A DNA stretch of 64,000 bases from Stenotrophomonas sp. 57 (lineage in GTDB: Bacteria; Pseudomonadota; Gammaproteobacteria; Xanthomonadales; Xanthomonadaceae), in contig NZ_CP127407.1 in assembly GCF_030291075.1 (NCBI RefSeq), positions 2,416,001-2,480,000 on the forward strand. The letters are read 5' to 3'. Position numbers and translations under genes: made by a program. Positions 25,400 through 32,037 of the stretch are shown here, one piece after another (position 1 is the stretch's first letter; each line of letters opens with the position of its first letter). The notes beneath the pieces are model-generated. The model saw only the letters and a list, made by a program, of their open reading frames with translations, did no database searches and was not told the origin of the DNA.

Positions 25400-26649
25400 G
25401 GCTCCTGCCTCGCCAGCTGCACCGGGTCCTGATGACCCCAGCCCTGCACGCGCACTGGCGTGCCGGCAGGGGCGAGACCGCCCTCGGCTTCCAGCACCAC
25501 CCAGGCGTTGGCCTGCAGCATGGACATCAAACGGAACGACTCCTGCCCAGCCAGCACGCGCGCACTCAGGCGGCCCTGCGCGTCCACTTCCACCCGCGCC
25601 CGCGCATGGAAGCGCAGGCCCGGCGGCGTGCGCACGTCGGCCTGCAGCGGCAACGTCAGCACCCGCTCGGGTGCCAGCCCCAGCAGGCGGCGCAGCACCG
25701 GCTCGACAAAGAAGCGCTGGCCGACGGCAGCGGAGACCGGGTTGCCCGGCAGGCCGAAATACAGCACGCCATTGGGCAGCACCGCGAACAGCAACGGCTT
25801 GCCGGGGCGGATCGCCACCTTGTGGAACACGATGCGCGCACCCCGGCCGCGCAGCGCGTCGGGAACAAAATCGTAGCGGCCGGCCGACACCGCGCCGGTG
25901 CTGATCAACAGCTGCGCACCCGCGTCCAGCGCTTCATCCAGCACGGCATTGAAGGCGGCCACGTCGTCGCCCACCGTGCCCTGCCAGACCACCTCGGCAC
26001 CGGCGGCCTGCAGGCGGCCGACCAGATACGGCCGGTTGCTGTCACGAATCTGCCCGGATGCCAGCGTCTGCGCCGCCTCGGTCACCAGCTCCTTGCCGGT
26101 GGCAATCACCGCCGCTTTTGGCCGCGCCACCACCGCCACCTCGCCCACGCCGATGGCATGCAGCAGAGTGCGCGCGTTGATGTCCAGCACCTGCCCGGCC
26201 TGCAGCACGCGCTCGCCGTCGCTAACGTCTTCGCCACGCAGGCGCACGTTCTGGCCCGGCTTTACCGTGCCCTTCAGGGCAATGCGGGTCGGGCGTCCTT
26301 CCTCGCTGGCGAGGATCTCCACGTTCTCGACCGGCACCACCGTATCCAGCCCGACCGGCATGCGCGCACCTGTCATGATTTCCCAGGCGCCCTCGCCGCC
26401 TTCGGCACCGGCATCGCCGGCCGCCTGCCAGCCCTGCACGCCGAATTCGGTACCGGCCCCGAGCGCCGCGCCGTTGGCGCGAAGCGCGAAGCCGTCCATT
26501 GCCGAATTGTCGAACGGCGGCAACGACTGCCCACTGATGATGTCACTGGCCAGAGTGCGGCCGCCGGCCTCATGCAGCGGCAGATGTTCGGCCGGCAGCG
26601 GCGTGGCCGCCTCCAGCAGGTGCTGCAAGGCCTCGCTGTAGGCAATCAT
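25396..26649 (-). CDS. moeA: Molybdopterin molybdenumtransferase MoeA
   Basis: 417 residues from the ATG at 26649, coupled to the moaCB stop. Typical features: SLPPFDNSAMDGFALRA near the N-terminus, ITGA-like MTGARMPVGLDTVVPVENVE, RLRGEDVSDGERVLQAGQ, STGAVSAGRYDFVPDAL and PGKPLLFAVL, then LPGNPVSAAVGQRFFVEPVL. MoeA inserts molybdate into adenylylated molybdopterin, joining the ModABC uptake branch to the cofactor branch of this locus. Confidence 0.93.
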   Translation of the reverse strand: MIAYSEALQHLLEAATPLPAEHLPLHEAGGRTLASDIISGQSLPPFDNSAMDGFALRANGAALGAGTEFGVQGWQAAGDAGAEGGEGAWEIMTGARMPVGLDTVVPVENVEILASEEGRPTRIALKGTVKPGQNVRLRGEDVSDGERVLQAGQVLDINARTLLHAIGVGEVAVVARPKAAVIATGKELVTEAAQTLASGQIRDSNRPYLVGRLQAAGAEVVWQGTVGDDVAAFNAVLDEALDAGAQLLISTGAVSAGRYDFVPDALRGRGARIVFHKVAIRPGKPLLFAVLPNGVLYFGLPGNPVSAAVGQRFFVEPVLRRLLGLAPERVLTLPLQADVRTPPGLRFHARARVEVDAQGRLSARVLAGQESFRLMSMLQANAWVVLEAEGGLAPAGTPVRVQGWGHQDPVQLARQEP

Positions 26650-27656
26650 GCGTGGCCAGCCCCCTTGACCATCGCCAAGGCGTGGCCCAGCACCGGCGCC
26701 AGGATGTCCAGGCACTGCGCCGCCGCCTTTGGGCTGCCGGGCAGCGCGAACACCAGCATGTTGCCCAGCTGCACCACCTCGGCGCGGCTCAGCCAGGCCA
26801 TCGGCGTGTGCTGCGCGCTCAAGGCCCGCACCATCTGCGCCAGCCCATGCACCGGCCGCGCATTCAACGAACGCAGCGCCTCCGGGGTCAGGTCACGCGG
26901 GCCCAGCCCGGTACCGCCGGTACACAGGCACAGGCGCACGCCCTCGGCCGCCAAGGCCTGCAGGCGGGTGGCCAACGGCTCGATGCCATCAGGCAAGACC
27001 TCGGCGGCTACCACTTCGCCACCCAGTTTTTCCACGCCAGACACCAGGGTCGGGCCAGAGATATCCTCATAGGTGCCGTCGCTGGCGCGATCACTCAGCG
27101 TGATCACCGCGCAGGCCGCGCCTTCCAGGCCCTTCGGCGCACGCGGCTTGAAACGCTCACGCTCGGCCTCGTCCATGCCATCCGGGTGCAGCCAGACACC
27201 GCGCTTGCCGCCTTCCTTGAACAGCAGGCGGATGCCTTCGATGCGCAGCGCCGGCTCCACCGGCTTGCTCAGGTCATACAACGTCAGCAGCGCCGCATTG
27301 ACGCCGGCCAGTGCCTCCATCTCCACGCCGGTGCGCGCCTCGCTGGCGCACTCGCACCACACGCGGATCGCCTGCCGTTCCGGCACCGGCGCGCAGAACA
27401 CCTGCACCAGCTCCAGCGGCAGGGGATGGCACAGCGGCATCAGCATCGACGCCATCTTGGCGCCCTGCAGGCCGGCAATCTCGGCCATCACCAGCGCATC
27501 GCCCTTGGGCAGGCGGCGCTCGACAATCAGCGGATACGCCACCGGACCGGCATGAAGCTCGCCCACCGCCACCGCACGACGGCGGCTGATGCGCTTGTTG
27601 CGGACATCGGCCATATGGAAGGCCGCGTTCAATTCCCCACTCATCGTGTTGCTCAT
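26646..27656 (-). CDS. moaCB: Fused MoaC-MoaB, cyclic pyranopterin synthase plus MoaB
   Basis: 336 residues. Residues about 1-160 are MoaC: FHMADVRNKRISRRRAVAVG, the substrate motif PLCHPLPL and LYDLSKPVEP with the catalytic Asp and Lys. Residues about 175-336 are MoaB/MogA-like: AVITLSDRASDGTYEDISGP, CLCTGGTGLGPRDLTPEALR and LVFALPGSPKAAAQCLD. MoaC makes cPMP from the MoaA product; MoaB-type domains adenylylate molybdopterin in some organisms. The fusion is known in several proteobacteria. Both ends overlap neighbours by 4 nt. Confidence 0.92.
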   Translation of the reverse strand: MSNTMSGELNAAFHMADVRNKRISRRRAVAVGELHAGPVAYPLIVERRLPKGDALVMAEIAGLQGAKMASMLMPLCHPLPLELVQVFCAPVPERQAIRVWCECASEARTGVEMEALAGVNAALLTLYDLSKPVEPALRIEGIRLLFKEGGKRGVWLHPDGMDEAERERFKPRAPKGLEGAACAVITLSDRASDGTYEDISGPTLVSGVEKLGGEVVAAEVLPDGIEPLATRLQALAAEGVRLCLCTGGTGLGPRDLTPEALRSLNARPVHGLAQMVRALSAQHTPMAWLSRAEVVQLGNMLVFALPGSPKAAAQCLDILAPVLGHALAMVKGAGHA

Positions 27657-28633
27657 CCTCCGATCGAGGCCAGGTGCGGGGTCAACCCGGTCTGGCCCTG
27701 GTGCAGTCCGTGCCCGGCCGCTTTCAGGCCAAGCTGGGTGGTGATGCGTGCCAAAAGCGCGTCATGGTCCTCGTCGCGTTGCAGCAGCGGGCGCAGCGGC
27801 ACGCCGAACTCGCCGAACAGGCACAGCCGCAGGTCGCCCTTGGCGGTCACCCGCAGGCGGTTGCAGCCCTTGCAGAAGTCACGCGAGTACGGCGCGATGA
27901 TGCCGATGCTGCCGCGATGGTCGGGGTGGCCGAACTCGCGCGCCGGGCCGGCATCGGCGGCGCGCGGGCGCTCGTGCCAGCCAGCGGCCAGCAGCTGCTC
28001 GATCACCACGTCGGCACGCAGGTGGTGGCGCTGGAAATAGGCTTCGTTGTCGCCGGTGCGCATCAGTTCGATGAAGCGCACGCTGAAGGGTCGATCGCGC
28101 AGGTAGTCCATCCACTGCGGCAGCTCGTCGTCGTTCAGGCCACGCAGCAGCACCGCGTTGAGCTTGATCGCCGGCAGGCCCAACGCCTGCGCCAGGGCCA
28201 GGCCCTGCTGGATCTCCGGCAGGCGGTCATGGCCGGTGATGGTCTTGAAGCGTTCGCGCTGCAGGCTGTCCATGCTCACGTTCAGCGCAGTCAGGCCTGC
28301 CCGGTGCCATCCCGGCAGGCGCCGCGGCAGCAGCGTGCCGTTGGTGGTGATGGCCACCTTGCGGATGCCCGGCACCGCCGCCACGGTGGCGATGATCTCG
28401 TCCAGATCCTTGCGCAGGCTGGGCTCGCCACCGGTCAGGCGGATCTTGCTCATCCCCAGCGCTGCAAAGGCCCGCACCAAGCGGCCGATCTCCTCCACCT
28501 GCAGGAAACGCGGGTGGCCATCGGCCTGGTACCCGTCGGGCAGGCAGTAGCTGCACCGGAAGTTGCAGGCTTCGGTGAGCGACAAGCGCAGGTACGGAAA
28601 GCTGCGTCCGAAGCTGTCGGTGAGTTGGCTCAT
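27653..28633 (-). CDS. moaA: GTP 3',8-cyclase MoaA (radical SAM)
   Basis: 326 residues from ATG 28633, preceded by AGGAGG at a good distance. The radical SAM motif is ACNFRCSYC (C-x3-C-x2-C); the second cluster ligands are in FCKGCNRLRVTAKGDLRLCL, and the protein ends in the functional Gly-Gly tail (ASIGG). MoaA performs the first step of molybdopterin synthesis, rearranging GTP for MoaC, whose gene follows in a 4-nt overlap. It is the first gene of the Moco operon. Its ribosome-binding site lies within the 3' strand of a predicted leader helix, so translation may be controlled by RNA folding. Confidence 0.95.
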   Translation of the reverse strand: MSQLTDSFGRSFPYLRLSLTEACNFRCSYCLPDGYQADGHPRFLQVEEIGRLVRAFAALGMSKIRLTGGEPSLRKDLDEIIATVAAVPGIRKVAITTNGTLLPRRLPGWHRAGLTALNVSMDSLQRERFKTITGHDRLPEIQQGLALAQALGLPAIKLNAVLLRGLNDDELPQWMDYLRDRPFSVRFIELMRTGDNEAYFQRHHLRADVVIEQLLAAGWHERPRAADAGPAREFGHPDHRGSIGIIAPYSRDFCKGCNRLRVTAKGDLRLCLFGEFGVPLRPLLQRDEDHDALLARITTQLGLKAAGHGLHQGQTGLTPHLASIGG

Positions 28634-28847
28634 GGCTGTTCCGCCTCCTGGTACCACCCTGCAGCCCTGCCCCTGAACGGGTTGTCGACCCCAGCCCGCA
28701 GAGTGCGCTGGGGCGTTGAAAGCGTCAACCCGGGAGGCACGCAGCCTGAATTGGCGCCGCCTGTCGTGATAGGCCCGCCCCGCCCGTCCCGTTCGCCGTG
28801 ACAAACTCGACGCCTGTCGCAGATTGCAGGCTGCGGGCGGATCACCA
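28634..28847. other. moaA upstream region
   Basis: Apart from the leader helices at 28643-28738, this 214-bp stretch has no credible ORF. The moaA promoter should lie around 28740-28800 on the minus strand; the DNA there is very GC-rich and no clear -10 element stands out. Confidence 0.4.
28643..28738 (-). promoter_or_regulatory. Structured 5' leader of moaA, candidate riboswitch
   Basis: Read 5' to 3' on the minus strand, three nested helices form: GCCTCC (28738-28733) with GGAGGC (28648-28643); CGGGTTG (28732-28726) with CAACCCG (28684-28678); and CCCCAGC (28713-28707) with GCTGGGG (28695-28689) closing an 11-nt loop. The first two helices stack directly on the 5' side. The outermost 3' strand contains the moaA Shine-Dalgarno, so the paired state would block initiation. 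Moco-responsive leaders occur upstream of moaA in other gammaproteobacteria, but I cannot say that this matches that RNA class. Confidence 0.55.
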
Positions 28848-29130
28848 CGCCAGCGAGCGCTGGCGGGGCTTAACAGCGTGGGAGAATGCCGAAAGCGTCT
28901 CCAATCGAGTGATTCCTGCAACTCTTCTGATTGGCATTGCACAGCGTCAGGGGCTCAGATGGCATGCCACCGGAAAACGGTGGCCGGGCTTCGAACACCC
29001 GAGTTGATGTTGATGTATGCGCTTGCCAGCCGGCTATGGCGGGCGGTGCGTGGGGGCCTTCGGGCCCGCCGGACTGACATCAACCCGGTGTTCGAACCAC
29101 GTACCGCCCGCCACTTTTATGGGTGGCGGC
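28848..29130 (+). other. Highly structured non-coding segment, candidate RNA or repeat cassette
   Basis: Four paired elements occur in 283 bp: an 8-bp-arm palindrome CGCCAGCG/CGCTGGCG (28848-28865); a hairpin GCCACCG-GAAAA-CGGTGGC (28966-28984); a long-range inverted repeat between 28990-29010 and 29077-29096 (about 17 of 20 positions, both containing TTCGAACACC or its complement and TTGATGT); and a hairpin CCGCCAC/GTGGCGG (29108-29129). Frames through it are Arg/Ser-rich and look untranslated. A small ORF follows. I know of no name for it; the layout suggests a structured RNA or a conserved cassette head. Confidence 0.5.
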
Positions 29131-29238
29131 TACCGATTGCCCTGCACGGAGCCTTGCCATGAACGAATCGGACTTCCCCCATCTGCACGCCTACGCAGCG
29201 CCGCCGGCGGCGACGGTTCGCCACAGGCTAAGCCAACA

Positions 29239-29532
29239 GTGGACAGGAACACCTTCACTGCCAATCTCCACCGCATCGGCTCCGGTGCGGCGGCCGACGG
29301 ACAACCCTGGCCGGAGCGGCATCAGCTGCCCGGGCGCTGCCTGGCCCTGGCCGATGCCGATTGTGCGTTGAACGGGTTGCGGGTAGTGCTGGAAATGCTG
29401 CGGGCAGCCGAACGCACCCGGCAGAACGGCGAACCCGGGCAGTACGTGGGTGACCGGGTGATGGAGGGGTTGGTCATGGCCTGCCAGTCGTTGTGCGCGC
29501 AGGCGGTGGGGCGGTTGCAGCCCGAAGGGTGA
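29239..29532 (+). CDS. Small hypothetical protein
   Basis: About 97 residues from a GTG at 29239; the start is uncertain since the frame is open from 29017 and no good ribosome-binding site is visible. The second half looks like real protein: ALADADCALNGLRVVLEMLR, then VGDRVMEGLVMACQSLCAQA, an amphipathic helical pair with a Cys-Gln-Ser-Leu motif. It follows directly on the structured segment at 28848-29130. I do not recognise a family; the size and helix pattern recall short DUF3077/DUF6124-like proteins of pseudomonads. Confidence 0.5.
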   Translation: MDRNTFTANLHRIGSGAAADGQPWPERHQLPGRCLALADADCALNGLRVVLEMLRAAERTRQNGEPGQYVGDRVMEGLVMACQSLCAQAVGRLQPEG

Positions 29533-29577
29533 ACGCGATGCGCCACGCCCTTCGGCGAGGACCACTTTCAGCAGGTG

Positions 29578-29937
29578 TCAGTGCTCGCTGAAAGCGCTCC
29601 TCAGATCGACCCCGATGATCGGTGAGAAGTCCACTTTGCACAGCTCCAGCTCGAAGAGCTGATCGTGATTGTCCAGGCACAGGGTGACTCTCACCGGCAC
29701 GCCGTCGGCATCGGCAAGCATTGCAGTGGCAATGTCGCTTCCGAAGACCTGGGTCGTGCTGGACAGGAACACCACGCCTCCGAATCCGACGACCTCCACG
29801 TCCTCCACCTGGGCGAGCGCCAGATCCTTCAACAACCGTTCGCACAGCTCGTTCGTCTCGGGCAGCAGCCTGTGGATGAGGGAGACCTCGTCGGGGGTGA
29901 GGAATCTGGGCACGGGATGTCCTTCAGGGCACTGCAT
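29578..29937 (-). CDS. DUF6984-like probable immunity protein
   Basis: 119 residues from ATG 29937, with GGAGG about 6 nt upstream; the frame is open beyond but that part overlaps the next gene. VPRFLTPDEVSLIHRLL at the start and QLFELELCKVDFSPIIGV near the end match the DUF6984 pattern as I remember it. It is the second small gene downstream of a truncated Rhs toxin tip, a typical place for immunity genes. Acidic, cytoplasmic. Base composition around 29.9-30.7 kb is less GC-rich than the core genes, consistent with horizontal gain. Confidence 0.65.
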   Translation of the reverse strand: MQCPEGHPVPRFLTPDEVSLIHRLLPETNELCERLLKDLALAQVEDVEVVGFGGVVFLSSTTQVFGSDIATAMLADADGVPVRVTLCLDNHDQLFELELCKVDFSPIIGVDLRSAFSEH

Positions 29938-29956
29938 CCTGCCTCCCCCGCAAAGA

Positions 29957-30268
29957 CTACTGTGAGTAATTGACTTCTTTAGTGACATTTCCACTTCGGT
30001 CGTACCATCGCCACACACCGGCCTTATGCCCATTCTTAAACTGTCCACGCATACGAATATACCCATCATCTGCGGCGAAAAATGGACCATCAGCAATCTC
30101 GCACCCCTTCAAAGAGCCCGCTTTTCCCCACGGCTCGGTCTTCAGTCGAGCGGGCTCAACACATTCTATCCGCTCATCGTCGAACGAATTCGTCGTTGCG
30201 CCCTGCTTCTGATCCGCACATGCCGAAGAAAGTGACGCCAGCAGGACGCATGTCATGTATCTCTTCAT
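29957..30268 (-). CDS. Lipoprotein with MORN/YwqK-like repeat, probable immunity protein
   Basis: 103 residues. The N-terminus MKRYMTCVLLASLSSACADQ is a signal with a likely lipobox Cys, placing it in the periplasm or at a membrane. The C-terminal half reads YIRMRGQFKNGHKAGVWRWY and then DRSGNVTKEVNY, the MORN-like unit seen in YwqK-type antitoxin and immunity proteins. It starts 2 bp after the Rhs tip gene, so it is probably the cognate immunity protein; a periplasmic site would suit a toxin acting on the cell envelope. Confidence 0.65.
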   Translation of the reverse strand: MKRYMTCVLLASLSSACADQKQGATTNSFDDERIECVEPARLKTEPWGKAGSLKGCEIADGPFFAADDGYIRMRGQFKNGHKAGVWRWYDRSGNVTKEVNYSQ

Positions 30269-30270
30269 AC

Positions 30271-30993
30271 CTACCTCAGCCCAGGAACCTTCGAGTTGAG
30301 CAATCGTTTGTTCTGCTCTTGCTGCAGTTCGACTGTACTAGCATTCCAAAGTGTCTTGGCTACAAATGATTGGCAATGGTTGGCAGGCCCCCACCTACCA
30401 AGTGATCTCCCTATCTGAAGCTGGGAATTGACTCTCGCTTCGTCGATATTTTTAACCACTTTGCATGATGCTCCAGGCTCATTGCTACGACCGACATGGT
30501 TGGTCACCTGCACGGGATCGCCCGGCATGTCTCCACTGTCGTTACAAGGTACGTTTCCACGAGTGCGACCCATGCCTGCCTCAACTGTATCCGTACGAAT
30601 CCATTGGTGATCAATTGGATTGTTGGATACTCCAAAGGCCGGCTGACTACATACAAGTACTTCCAAGCCCTCAGGGCCAATCCAACTCATCGGATTTCCC
30701 ATCACGTAGCCAAAGGTATTTGGCCCCGCTGCGAGCCCAATCGGATCACTCTGCGAATAACGACCCACCGCAGGGTCATACTCCCGCTGGTAGTTGTAGA
30801 ACAGCCCACTCGCATCCGTCGCCTGCTGGCCCGGGAAGCGCAGCGCCAGTTCGAACGCCACACCATCCCCGTCCGGGCCTGCACTCGGAATCTGGTTGCC
30901 GAACACCTCGCTCTTGTTGCTCCACTCCCAGATCGAGACATTCCGTACCGGATCGATCACCACGCGCGGTGTGCCCAGATGATCCGGCTGCCG
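30271..30993 (-). pseudogene. Rhs protein remnant: core C-terminus plus intact toxin tip
   Basis: Homology begins abruptly near 30990 at QPDHLGTPRVVIDPVRN and runs through the Rhs-associated core end (FNYQ-like LFYNYQREYDPAVGRYSQSD, PIGLAAGPNTFGYVMGNPMS). The following 130 residues form the variable tip, with DHQWIRTDT, AGMG and WGPANHCQSFV. A His placed before an N-x-C-x-x-F motif is the order of the permuted NlpC/P60 (LRAT-like) papain fold, so a peptidase, amidase or acyl-transfer toxin is plausible. The thousands of residues of shell and N-terminal sequence of a working Rhs protein are missing. Two immunity-like genes follow. The fragment may persist as an orphan tip for recombination. 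Confidence 0.7.
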
Positions 30994-30999
30994 GCACAA

Positions 31000-31137
31000 T
31001 CTGCCGCACACGCCCTGCTCTTCTCGGGCTTCACGCGTGGCTCGCACCGCTACCTGGCAACCGGCCACACCCTCCAGCGCGAGGATCCTGCTGCGGTGGT
31101 CGCCGCGATTCAATCGGTCTCCGACACAGCGAAGTAG
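31000..31137 (+). pseudogene. Fragment of an alpha/beta-hydrolase-like gene (C-terminal end)
   Basis: About 45 codons read ALLFSGFTRGSHRYLATGH, then TLQREDPAAVVAAIQSVS before a stop. The GHTLQREDPAAVVAAI pattern is the catalytic-His segment and final helix of alpha/beta hydrolases. No upstream part exists: the sequence switches to the oppositely oriented Rhs remnant at about 30995. It therefore marks a rearrangement junction that truncated both genes. Confidence 0.5.
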
Positions 31138-31172
31138 CCGTTCCGGGCAACGGCTTCGCCCGTTGTTCCCCT

Positions 31173-31967
31173 CTACTGCCCTCGCAGGCGCACCGCGAAG
31201 TACCGCGCCGGGGAAAGGCCAAGCGCTTTCTTGAACATCGTGATGAAGGCCGTCACCGACTCATAGCCCAGCGTCTCGGAAACGCGTTGTACCGGTGCAC
31301 CCGCGGCAAGTTCACGAATGGCGATGAGCAGGTGCAGCTGCTGCCGCCAGCGCCCGAAGGACAAGCCCGTTTCCCGTTCGATGAGCCGGGTCAACGTGCG
31401 CTCGCCCAGGGCCAGGCGCACGGCCCACTGGCCGATGGTGCTGCGGTCTGCCGGATCCGCCGACAGCGCCGCAGCCAGCGCACGCACCTTCGGGTGATGG
31501 CTGACCGGCAACGACAGGTGCTCGGCCGGCATCTGTACCAGCTCGTCCAGCAATACGCGCGCCAGCCGGTCGGTGTGGCTGCCATGCGGGTAGTCCAGCG
31601 GCGCGTCGGCCAGGTGCAGGATCATCTCGCGCAGCATCGGGGAGATCGCCAGCGTCACGCATTGCATGGGCAGATCGACGATGCCGGGCTCGACGAACAG
31701 GTAGCACAGGCGCGCGTTGGCGGTGGCGCGGTTGCTGTGGGGCATGCCACCGGGAATCCAGACGCCACACTGGGGCGGCACGATCCACAGTGCGTTGGCC
31801 ACTTCGCAGGTCACCGCCCCATGCAGCGCAAGAATAAGCTGGCCCTTCCGGTGCTCATGCACGGGAATCTCCGCATCGTGCTCGGCCACCTGCAGGCGGC
31901 TGGCAACCGCCGGGCGATCGGTCTCGTCCGGGTCCAGGTCAAAGCCGGGGAGCGAAATGCGAGCCAT
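31173..31967 (-). CDS. AraC-family regulator with cupin N-terminus
   Basis: 264 residues from ATG 31967; the frame is open further but the conserved part starts MARISLPGFDLDP. The N-terminal cupin-like domain has EIPVHEHRKGQLILALHGAV and GVWIPGGMPHSNRA. The C-terminal double helix-turn-helix includes SIG-like STIGQWAVRLALGERTLTRL and RVSETLGYESVTAFITMFKK followed by LGLSPARYF. It diverges from the FUSC efflux operon with 70 bp between the starts and is the obvious regulator of it. AraC proteins of this YdeC-like class often sense aromatic or toxic compounds. Confidence 0.9.
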   Translation of the reverse strand: MARISLPGFDLDPDETDRPAVASRLQVAEHDAEIPVHEHRKGQLILALHGAVTCEVANALWIVPPQCGVWIPGGMPHSNRATANARLCYLFVEPGIVDLPMQCVTLAISPMLREMILHLADAPLDYPHGSHTDRLARVLLDELVQMPAEHLSLPVSHHPKVRALAAALSADPADRSTIGQWAVRLALGERTLTRLIERETGLSFGRWRQQLHLLIAIRELAAGAPVQRVSETLGYESVTAFITMFKKALGLSPARYFAVRLRGQ

Positions 31968-32037
31968 TCTCACATTGACCGGTTTTAGCGATTGATTGTC
32001 ATTGTAGCGAAATTCGCCATGGCGGCCGATCACTAGC

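Noticed and set aside
28824..29162. A 112-codon protein across the structured segment
   Set aside because: Arg/Ser-rich with no start signal, crossing several hairpins and a long inverted repeat; better explained as non-coding.
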